Assembly: GCA_963920525.1 (NCBI GenBank)
Contig: OY986440.1
Coordinates: forward strand, 1,550,001-1,614,000
Source of the DNA: Dichetophora obliterata
Lineage: Eukaryota; Arthropoda; Insecta; Diptera; Sciomyzidae
Direction: 5' to 3'
Length of the DNA: 64,000 nt
Shown: positions 1 through 8,894 of the stretch, in pieces
Numbering within the stretch: the first letter of the stretch is position 1
Layout: every line of letters starts with the position of its first letter
Translations under genes and position numbers: made by a program
Notes under the pieces: model-generated
Database searches by the model: none
The model's input: the letters and a program-made list of their open reading frames with translations, nothing else
Told to the model about the DNA's origin: nothing

Positions 1-525
1 AACCCTATCCACCATCTTGAATTTTAAAATTCTGACCTTAGATTCGAAATCAGCGATAAAATTAATTTTGTCCTTGAAAAAACACCCCAGATTAAACCGG
101 ATATTTTTTCCATAGCGACTCTCACAAAAGCCACATGGCGGCCATCATTAAAAAATTGTCAACTCTGCGCCTCTCCTAAGCGGCCATTATACTTTTGTGG
201 AAGGAGGAGGAGCCACAAAAACAGCCAGTGTTGTGCAAAAGTTTATGAGAAGTATAAGTGTTGTGTAAATTTGAAACCAGTTTCAATGCCTTCCTACACT
301 CATTACCAATTCCTAGAGAACCCTATGATTTTGAAATTTTATAATTTTGAAATTCTGACGACGGATTCGGATTCAGTGACCCATATTTTGTGTATGATTT
401 TTTTTTGCCTTCCCCGAATTCTCAAAACTACAGAAAAAAAAGGTGGCAACCCTATCCACCATCTTGAATTTTAAAATTCTGACTTCAGATTCTAAATCAG
501 CGACCCCTAAACACTAATAAATGAC

Positions 526-768
526 GTTTAAAATTCTTAAAAAGACATATTATTAGGTGGCAACCCTATTATTTCGAATCTTTATAATTTTGAAATTCTG
601 ACGACGGATTCGGATTCAGTGACCCATATTTTGTGTATGATTTTTTTTTGCCTTCCCCGAATTCTCAAAACTACAGAAAAAGAAGGTGGCAACCCTATCC
701 ACCATCTTGAATTTTAAAATTCTGACTTCAGATTCGAAATCAGCGACCTCTAAACACTAATAAATGAC
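526..768. repeat. Module B, reference copy (243 bp)
   Basis: Parts are a 30-bp leader (526-555, beginning GTTTAAAATTC), segment b1 (556-684) and segment b2 (685-768). Both b1 and b2 open with GGTGGCAACCCTAT, so B is itself an old dimer of a subrepeat of roughly 105-130 bp. From b1 onward B aligns with a2-a3 of module A almost base for base except at the first 30 or so bases of b1. B occurs zero, one or two times after each A and is absent nowhere else. Confidence 0.95.
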
Positions 769-1955
769 TACAAACTACAAAAAATAAAGGTGGCAACCCT
801 ATCCACCATCTTGAATTTTAAAATTCTGACCTTAGATTCGAAATCAGCGATAAAATTAATTTTGACCTTGAAAAAACACCCCAGATTAAACCGGATATTT
901 TTTCCATAGCGACTCTCACAAAAGCCACATGGCGGCCATCATTAAAAAATTGTCAACTCTGCGCCTCTCCTAAGCGGCCATTATACTTTTGTGGAAGGAG
1001 GAGGAGCCACAAAAACAGCCAGTGTTGTGCAAAAGTTTATGAGAAGTATAAGTGTTGTGTAAATTTGAAACCAGTTTCAATGCCTTCCTACACTCATTAC
1101 CAATTCCTAGAGAACCCTATGATTTTGAAATTTTATAATTTTGAAATTCTGACGACGGATTCGGATTCAGTGACCCATATTTTGTGTATGATTTTTTTTT
1201 TTGCCTTCCCCGAATTCTCAAAACTACAGAAAAAGAAGGTGGCAACCCTATCCACCATCTTGAATTTTAAAATTCTGACTTCAGATTCGAAATCAGCGAC
1301 CCCTAAACACTAATAAATGACGTTTAAAATTCTTAAAAAGACATATTATTAGGTGGCAACCCTATTATTTCGAATCTTTATAATTTTGAAATTCTGACGA
1401 CGGATTCGGATTCAGTGACCCATATTTTGTGTATGATTTTTTTTTGCCTTCCCCGAATTCTCAAAACTACAGAAAAAGAAGGTGGCAACCCTATCCACCA
1501 TCTTGAATTTTAAAATTCTGACTTCAGATTCGAAATCAGCGACCCCTAAACACTAATAAATGACGTTTAAAATTCTTAAAAAGACATATTATTAGGTGGC
1601 AACCCTATTATTTCGAATCTTTATAATTTTGAAATTCTGACGACGGATTCGGATTCAGTGACCCATATTTTGTGCATGATTTTTTTTTGCCTTCCCCGAA
1701 TTCTCAAAACTACAGAAAAAGAAGGTGGCAACCCTATTCACCATCTTGAATTTTAAAATTCTGACTTCAGATTCGAAATCAGCGACCCCTAAACACTAAT
1801 AAATGACTACAAACTACAAAAAATAAAGGTGGCAACCCTATCCACCATCTTGAATTTTAAAATTCTGACCTTAGATTCGAAATCAGCGATAAAATTAATT
1901 TTGACCTTGAAAAAACACCCCAGATTAAACCGGATATTTTTTCCATAGCGACTCT

Positions 1956-2032
1956 CACAAAAGCCACATGGCGGCCATCATTAAAAAATTGTCAACTCTG
2001 CGCCTCTCCTAAGCGGCCATTATACTTTTGTG
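1956..2032. other. Alternative inverted-repeat arms CACAAAAG / CTTTTGTG (reference copy)
   Basis: CACAAAAG (1956-1963) is the exact reverse complement of CTTTTGTG (2025-2032), spaced 61 bases apart and enclosing both GCGGCCATYAT motifs. The right arm overlaps the left arm of the GGA-loop hairpin, so the two pairings exclude each other. Eight bases is short, and the distant pairing could be chance within one ancestral copy later spread by amplification. Confidence 0.4.
1968..2025. promoter_or_regulatory. Paired GCGGCCATYAT motifs, YY1/Pho-like (reference copy)
   Basis: GCGGCCATCAT (1971-1981) and GCGGCCATTAT (2013-2023) are direct repeats 42 bp apart. The first is embedded in ATGGCGGCCAT (1968-1978), an inverted repeat around a single central G. 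The GCCAT core and surrounding bases resemble binding sites of YY1 in vertebrates and Pleiohomeotic in insects. The match is by eye from remembered consensus sequences, so binding is a hypothesis. The second site is altered (GCGGCCTATATAC) near 27694, 29834 and 50031. Confidence 0.3.
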
Positions 2033-2053
2033 GAAGGAGGAGGAGCCACAAAA
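2026..2053. other. Hairpin with GGA-repeat loop in module A (reference copy)
   Basis: TTTTGTGG (2026-2033) and CCACAAAA (2046-2053) are perfect 8-bp inverted arms around a 12-base purine loop AAGGAGGAGGAG. The same hairpin recurs in essentially every A module. In eight modules (near 19469, 23996, 26136, 27725, 29866, 50063, 61435 and 63577) one A of the right arm is G, which would be a G-T wobble in RNA. GGAAGGAGGAGG also offers four GG runs, the minimum for a two-tetrad G-quadruplex. Whether either structure forms is inference. Confidence 0.6.
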
Positions 2054-2059
2054 ACAGCC

Positions 2060-2102
2060 AGTGTTGTGCAAAAGTTTATGAGAAGTATAAGTGTTGTGTA
2101 AA
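2060..2102. repeat. 30-bp local duplication AGTGTTGTGYAAA (reference copy)
   Basis: AGTGTTGTGCAAA (2060-2072) and AGTGTTGTGTAAA (2090-2102) are direct repeats offset by 30 bp inside the A-specific segment, differing at one base. They recur in each A module. The copy near 50871 has lost two net bases in the first repeat, the only length change of this kind I noticed there. Confidence 0.6.
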
Positions 2103-2103
2103 T

Positions 2104-2119
2104 TTGAAACCAGTTTCAA
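2104..2119. other. 16-bp dyad TTGAAAC-CA-GTTTCAA (reference copy)
   Basis: The 7-bp arms TTGAAAC and GTTTCAA are exact reverse complements with a 2-bp spacer. The dyad is present in every A module and absent from B. Short perfect dyads can be sites for dimeric DNA-binding proteins, but no factor is recognised. The first TTG of this dyad is also where the recurrent spurious open frame would begin. Confidence 0.5.
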
Positions 2120-2601
2120 TGCCTTCCTACACTCATTACCAATTCCTAGAGAACCCTATGATTTTGAAATTTTATAATTTTGAAATTCTGACGACGGATT
2201 CGGATTCAGTGACCCATATTTTGTGTATGATTTTTTTTTTGCCTTCCCCGAATTCTCAAAACTACAGAAAAAGAAGGTGGCAACCCTATCCACCATCTTG
2301 AATTTTAAAATTCTGACTTCAGATTCGAAATCAGCGACCCCTAAACACTAATAAATGACGTTTAAAATTCTTAAAAAGACATATTATTAGGTGGCAACCC
2401 TATTATTTCGAATCTTTATAATTTTGAAATTCTGACGACGGATTCGGATTCAGTGACCCATATTTTGTGTATGATTTTTTTTGCCTTCCCCGAATTCTCA
2501 AAACTACAGAAAAAGAAGGTGGCAACCCTATCCACCATCTTGAATTTTAAAATTCTGACTTCAGATTCGAAATCAGCGACCCCTAAACACTAATAAATGA
2601 C

Positions 2602-5228
2602 TACAAACTACAAAAAATAAAGGTGGCAACCCTATCCACCATCTTGAATTTTAAAATTCTGACCTTAGATTCGAAATCAGCGATAAAATTAATTTTGTCC
2701 TTGAAAAAACACCCCAGATTAAACCGGATATTTTTTCCATAGCGACTCTCACAAAAGCCACATGGCGGCCATCATTAAAAAATTGTCAACTCTGCGCCTC
2801 TCCTAAGCGGCCATTATACTTTTGTGGAAGGAGGAGGAGCCACAAAAACAGCCAGTGTTGTGCAAAAGTTTATGAGAAGTATAAGTGTTGTGTAAATTTG
2901 AAACCAGTTTCAATGCCTTCCTACACTCATTACCAATTCCTAGAGAACCCTATGATTTTGAAATTTTATAATTTTGAAATTCTGACGACGGATTCGGATT
3001 CAGTGACCCATATTTTGTGTATGATTTTTTTTTGCCTTCCCCGAATTCTCAAAACTACAGAAAAAAAAGGTGGCAACCCTATCCACCATCTTGAATTTTA
3101 AAATTCTGACTTCAGATTCTAAATCAGCGACCCCTAAACACTAATAAATGACGTTTAAAATTCTTAAAAAGACATATTATTAGGTGGCAACCCTATTATT
3201 TCGAATCTTTATAATTTTGAAATTCTGACGACGGATTCGGATTCAGTGACCCATATTTTGTGTATGATTTTTTTTTGCCTTCCCCGAATTCTCAAAACTA
3301 CAGAAAAAGAAGGTGGCAACCCTATCCACCATCTTGAATTTTAAAATTCTGACTTCAGATTCGAAATCAGCGACCTCTAAACACTAATAAATGACTACAA
3401 ACTACAAAAAATAAAGGTGGCAACCCTATCCACCATCTTGAATTTTAAAATTCTGACCTTAGATTCGAAATCAGCGATAAAATTAATTTTGACCTTGAAA
3501 AAACACCCCAGATTAAACCGGATATTTTTTCCATAGCGACTCTCACAAAAGCCACATGGCGGCCATCATTAAAAAATTGTCAACTCTGCGCCTCTCCTAA
3601 GCGGCCATTATACTTTTGTGGAAGGAGGAGGAGCCACAAAAACAGCCAGTGTTGTGCAAAAGTTTATGAGAAGTATAAGTGTTGTGTAAATTTGAAACCA
3701 GTTTCAATGCCTTCCTACACTCATTACCAATTCCTAGAGAACCCTATGATTTTGAAATTTTATAATTTTGAAATTCTGACGACGGATTCGGATTCAGTGA
3801 CCCATATTTTGTGTATGATTTTTTTTTTTGCCTTCCCCGAATTCTCAAAACTACAGAAAAAGAAGGTGGCAACCCTATCCACCATCTTGAATTTTAAAAT
3901 TCTGACTTCAGATTCGAAATCAGCGACCCTAAACACTAATAAATGACGTTTAAAATTCTTAAAAAGACATATTATTAGGTGGCAACCCTATTATTTCGAA
4001 TCTTTATAATTTTGAAATTCTGACGACGGATTCGGATTCAGTGACCCATATTTTGTGTATGATTTTTTTTTGCCTTCCCCGAATTCTCAAAACTACAGAA
4101 AAAGAAGGTGGCAACCCTATCCACCATCTTGAATTTTAAAATTCTGACTTCAGATTCGAAATCAGCGACCCCTAAACACTAATAAATGACGTTTAAAATT
4201 CTTAAAAAGACATATTATTAGGTGGCAACCCTATTATTTCGAATCTTTATAATTTTGAAATTCTGACGACGGATTCGGATTCAGTGACCCATATTTTGTG
4301 CATGATTTTTTTTTGCCTTCCCCGAATTCTCAAAACTACAGAAAAAGAAGGTGGCAACCCTATTCACCATCTTGAATTTTAAAATTCTGACTTCAGATTC
4401 GAAATCAGCGACCCCTAAACACTAATAAATGACTACAAACTACAAAAAATAAAGGTGGCAACCCTATCCACCATCTTGAATTTTAAAATTCTGACCTTAG
4501 ATTCGAAATCAGCGATAAAATTAATTTTGACCTTGAAAAAACACCCCAGATTAAACCGGATATTTTTTCCATAGCGACTCTCACAAAAGCCACATGGCGG
4601 CCATCATTAAAAAATTGTCAACTCTGCGCCTCTCCTAAGCGGCCATTATACTTTTGTGGAAGGAGGAGGAGCCACAAAAACAGCCAGTGTTGTGCAAAAG
4701 TTTATGAGAAGTATAAGTGTTGTGTAAATTTGAAACCAGTTTCAATGCCTTCCTACACTCATTACCAATTCCTAGAGAACCCTATGATTTTGAAATTTTA
4801 TAATTTTGAAATTCTGACGACGGATTCGGATTCAGTGACCCATATTTTGTGTATGATTTTTTTTTTGCCTTCCCCGAATTCTCAAAACTACAGAAAAAGA
4901 AGGTGGCAACCCTATCCACCATCTTGAATTTTAAAATTCTGACTTCAGATTCGAAATCAGCGACCCCTAAACACTAATAAATGACGTTTAAAATTCTTAA
5001 AAAGACATATTATTAGGTGGCAACCCTATTATTTCGAATCTTTATAATTTTGAAATTCTGACGACGGATTCGGATTCAGTGACCCATATTTTGTGTATGA
5101 TTTTTTTTTGCCTTCCCCGAATTCTCAAAACTACAGAAAAAGAAGGTGGCAACCCTATCCACCATCTTGAATTTTAAAATTCTGACTTCAGATTCGAAAT
5201 CAGCGACCCCTAAACACTAATAAATGAC
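2602..5228. repeat. 2.63-kb higher-order repeat, copy 2 (AB-ABB-AB)
   Basis: A modules start at 2602, 3396 and 4434; two B modules follow the second. The same private variants as copy 1 recur in the same order 2627 bp later (TTTTGTCC, 8-A run, TCTAAATC, GACCTC, lengthened T run, and GTGCATG with TATTCACC in the second B). One C is missing from the GACCCC run near 3925 (GACCCTAAAC), which distinguishes this copy. Confidence 0.9.
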
Positions 5229-8200
5229 TACAAACTACAAAAAATAAAGGTGGCAACCCTATCCACCATCTTGAATTTTAAAATTCTGACCTTAGATTCG
5301 AAATCAGCGATAAAATTAATTTTGACCTTGAAAAAACACCCCAGATTAAACCGGATATTTTTTCCATAGCGACTCTTACAAAAGCCACATGGCGGCCATC
5401 ATTAAAAAATTGTCAACTCTGCGCCTCTCCTAAGCGGCCATTATACTTTTGTGGAAGGAGGAGGAGCCACAAAAACAGCCAGTGTTGTGCAAAAGTTTAT
5501 GAGAAGTATAAGTGTTGTGTAAATTTGAAACCAGTTTCAATGCCTTCCTACACTCATTACCAATTCCTAGAGAACCCTATGATTTTGAAATTTTATAATT
5601 TTGAAATTCTGACGACGGATTCGGATTCAGTGACCCATATTTTGTGTATGATTTTTTTTTGCCTTCCCCGAATTCTCAAAACTACAGAAAAAGAAGGTGG
5701 CAACCCTATCCACCATCTTGAATTTTAAAATTCTGACTTCAGATTCGAAATCAGCGACCCCTAAACACTAATAAATGACGTTTAAAATTCTTAAAAAGAC
5801 ATATTATTAGGTGGCAACCCTATTATTTCGAATCTTTATAATTTTGAAATTCTGACGACGGATTCGGATTCAGTGACCCATATTTTGTGTATGATTTTTT
5901 TTTGCCTTCCCCGAATTCTCAAAACTACAGAAAAAGAAGGTGGCAACCCTATCCACCATCTTGAATTTTAAAATTCTGACTTCAGATTCGAAATCAGCGA
6001 CCCCTAAACACTAATAAATGACTACAAACTACAAAAAATAAAGGTGGCAACCCTATCCACCATCTTGAATTTTAAAATTCTGACCTTAGATTCGAAATCA
6101 GCGATAAAATTAATTTTGACCTTGAAAAAACACCCCAGATTAAACCGGATATTTTTTCCATAGCGACTCTCACAAAAGCCACATGGCGGCCATCATTAAA
6201 AAATTGTCAACTCTGCGCCTCTCCTAAGCGGCCATTATACTTTTGTGGAAGGAGGAGGAGCCACAAAAACAGCCAGTGTTGTGCAAAAGTTTATGAGAAG
6301 TATAAGTGTTGTGTAAATTTGAAACCAGTTTCAATGCCTTCCTACACTCATTACCAATTCCTAGAGAACCCTATGATTTTGAAATTTTATAATTTTGAAA
6401 TTCTGACGACGGATTCGGATTCAGTGACCCATATTTTGCGTATGATTTTTTTTTTGCCTTCCCCGAATTCTCAAAACTACAGAAAAAGAAGGTGGCAACC
6501 CTATCCACCATCTTGAATTTTAAAATTCTGACTTCAGATTCGAAATCAGCGACCCCTAAACACTAATAAATGACGTTTAAAATTCTTAAAAAGACATATT
6601 ATTAGGTGGCAACCCTATTATTTCGAATCTTTATAATTTTGAAATTCTGACAACGGATTCGGATTCAGTGACCCATATTTTGTGTATGATTTTTTTTTGC
6701 CTTCCCCGAATTCTCAAAACTACAGAAAAAGAAGGTGGCAACCCTATCCACCATCTTGAATTTTAAAATTCTGACTTCAGATTCGAAATCAGCGACCCCT
6801 AAACACTTATAAATGACGTTTAAAATTCTTAAAAAGACATATTATTAGGTGGCAACCCTATTATTTCGAATCTTTATAATTTTGAAATTCTGACGACGGA
6901 TTCGGATTCAGTGACCCATATTTTGTGTATGATTTTTTTTTTGCCTTCCCCGAATTCTCAAAACTACAGAAAAAGAAGGTGGCAACCCTATCCACCATCT
7001 TGAATTTTAAAATTCTGACTTCAGATTCGAAATCAGCGACCCCTAAACACTAATAAATGACTACAAACTACAAAAAATAAAGGTGGCAACCCTATCCACC
7101 ATCTTGAATTTTAAAATTCTGACCTTAGATTCGAAATCAGCGATAAAATTAATTTTGTCCTTGAAAAAACACCCCAGATTAAACCGGATATTTTTTCCAT
7201 AGCGACTCTCACAAAAGCCACATGGCGGCCATCATTAAAAAATTGTCAACTCTGCGCCTCTCCTAAGCGGCCATTATACTTTTGTGGAAGGAGGAGGAGC
7301 CACAAAAACAGCCAGTGTTGTGCAAAAGTTTATGAGAAGTATAAGTGTTGTGTAAATTTGAAACCAGTTTCAATGCCTTCCTACACTCATTACCAATTCC
7401 TAGAGAACCCTATGATTTTGAAATTTTATAATTTTGAAATTCTGACGACGGATTCGGATTCAGTGACCCATATTTTGCGTATGATTTTTTTTTTGCCTTC
7501 CCCGAATTCTCAAAACTACAGAAAAAGAAGGTGGCAACCCTATCCACCATCTTGAATTTTAAAATTCTGACTTCAGATTCGAAATCAGCGACCCCTAAAC
7601 ACTAATAAATGACGTTTAAAATTCTTAAAAAGACATATTATTAGGTGGCAACCCTATTATTTCGAATCTTTATAATTTTGAAATTCTGACGACGGATTCG
7701 GATTCAGTGACCCATATTTTGTGTATGATTTTTTTTGCCTTCCCCGAATTCTCAAAACTACAGAAAAAGAAGGTGGCAACCCTATCCACCATCTTGAATT
7801 TTAAAATTCTGACTTCAGATTCGAAATCAGCGACCCCTAAACACTAATAAATGACTACAAACTACAAAAAATAAAGGTGGCAACCCTATCCACCATCTTG
7901 AATTTTAAAATTCTGACCTTAGATTCGAAATCAGCGATAAAATTAATTTTGACCTTGAAAAAACACCCCAGATTAAACCGGATATTTTTTCCATAGCGAC
8001 TCTCACAAAAGCCACATGGCGGCCATCATTAAAAAATTGTCAACTCTGCGCCTCTCCTAAGCGGCCATTATACTTTTGTGGAAGGAGGAGGAGCCACAAA
8101 AACAGCCAGTGTTGTGCAAAAGTTTATGAGAAGTATAAGTGTTGTGTAAATTTGAAACCAGTTTCAATGCCTTCCTACACTCATTACCAATTCCTAGAGA

Positions 8201-8894
8201 ACCCTATGATTTTGAAATTTTATAATTTTGAAATTCTGACGACGGATTCGGATTCAGTGACCCATATTTTGTGTATGATTTTTTTTTTGCCTTCCCCGAA
8301 TTCTCAAAACTACAGAAAAAGAAGGTGGCAACCCTATCCACCATCTTGAATTTTAAAATTCTGACTTCAGATTCGAAATCAGCGACCCCTAAACACTAAT
8401 AAATGACGTTTAAAATTCTTAAAAAGACATATTATTAGGTGGCAACCCTATTATTTCGAATCTTTATAATTTTGAAATTCTGACGACGGATTCGGATTCA
8501 GTGACCCATATTTTGTGTATGATTTTTTTTTGCCTTCCCCGAATTCTCAAAACTACAGAAAAAGAAGGTGGCAACCCTATCCACCATCTTGAATTTTAAA
8601 ATTCTGACTTCAGATTCGAAATCAGCGACCCCTAAACACTAATAAATGACGTTTAAAATTCTTAAAAAGACATATTATTAGGTGGCAACCCTATTATTTC
8701 GAATCTTTATAATTTTGAAATTCTGACGACGGATTCGGATTCAGTGACCCATATTTTGTGCATGATTTTTTTTTTGCCTTCCCCGAATTCTCAAAACTAC
8801 AGAAAAAGAAGGTGGCAACCCTATCCACCATCTTGAATTTTAAAATTCTGACTTCAGATTCGAAATCAGCGACCCCTAAACACTAATAAATGAC
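5229..8894. repeat. Units 7-10 between higher-order copies (AB-ABB-AB-ABB)
   Basis: A modules start at 5229, 6023, 7062 and 7856. The A at 5229 carries CTCTTACA instead of CTCTCACA; those at 6023 and 7062 carry TTTTGCGTATG instead of TTTTGTGTATG; the one at 7062 also has the left-end-specific TTTTGTCC. Private changes include GACAACGG near 6650 and AAACACTTATAAATGAC near 6801. The block is a mosaic of subtypes rather than a clean copy of the flanking 2.63-kb repeat. Confidence 0.85.

Larger units (their letters stand above)
1891..2150. repeat. A-specific 260-bp segment (reference copy)
   Basis: This is the only part of the array not built from the GGTGGCAACCCTAT core. It recurs once in each full A module and never in B or in the two A remnants. 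It contains the hairpin, GCGGCCATYAT pair, 30-bp local duplication and dyad listed separately, and is visibly less AT-rich in its middle (positions 1960-2060). It could be an old insertion of foreign DNA, such as a small non-autonomous element, into a core subrepeat, but I see no terminal inverted repeats or target-site duplication that would establish this. Confidence 0.8.
1808..2359. repeat. Module A, reference copy (552 bp)
   Basis: This copy has the standard length. Its parts are: a 20-bp A-rich leader (1808-1827); core a1 (1828-1890) beginning GGTGGCAACCCTAT and containing the 14-bp palindrome GAATTTTAAAATTC; an A-specific segment (1891-2150); segment a2 (2151-2275) with a long T run and an EcoRI site; and segment a3 (2276-2359), another GGTGGCAACCCTAT core ending AATAAATGAC. 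Segments a2 and a3 are close copies of the two parts of module B, so A looks like a B-like dimer joined to an extra core that carries a 260-bp insert. Which form came first is inference. The leader-to-core junction marks the start of each higher-order unit. Confidence 0.95.
1..2601. repeat. 2.63-kb higher-order repeat, copy 1 (AB-ABB-AB)
   Basis: A modules start before the window (the first copy lacks 26 bases) and at 769 and 1808. B modules are at 526-768, 1322-1564, 1565-1807 and 2360-2601. Diagnostic variants shared with copies at 2602 and 8895 are TTTTGTCC instead of TTTTGACC near 70, an 8-A run before GGTGG near 430, TCTAAATC near 491, GACCTC near 746, and an extra T in the run near 1192. 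The repeat phase is arbitrary. Confidence 0.9.

Noticed and set aside
271..474. Recurrent 65-89 residue open frames, about one per A module, as a tandem gene family
   Set aside because: They begin at TTG, not ATG, lie across the dyad, the a2 segment and the T run, and vary at the C-terminus only because T-run indels shift the frame. Composition is that of translated AT-rich satellite, with no domain, signal or recognisable family. Near-identity is explained by DNA homogenisation.
1891..2150. MITE or other transposon inserted in module A
   Set aside because: No terminal inverted repeats at the segment ends and no target-site duplication could be identified; the only inverted repeats are internal and short.
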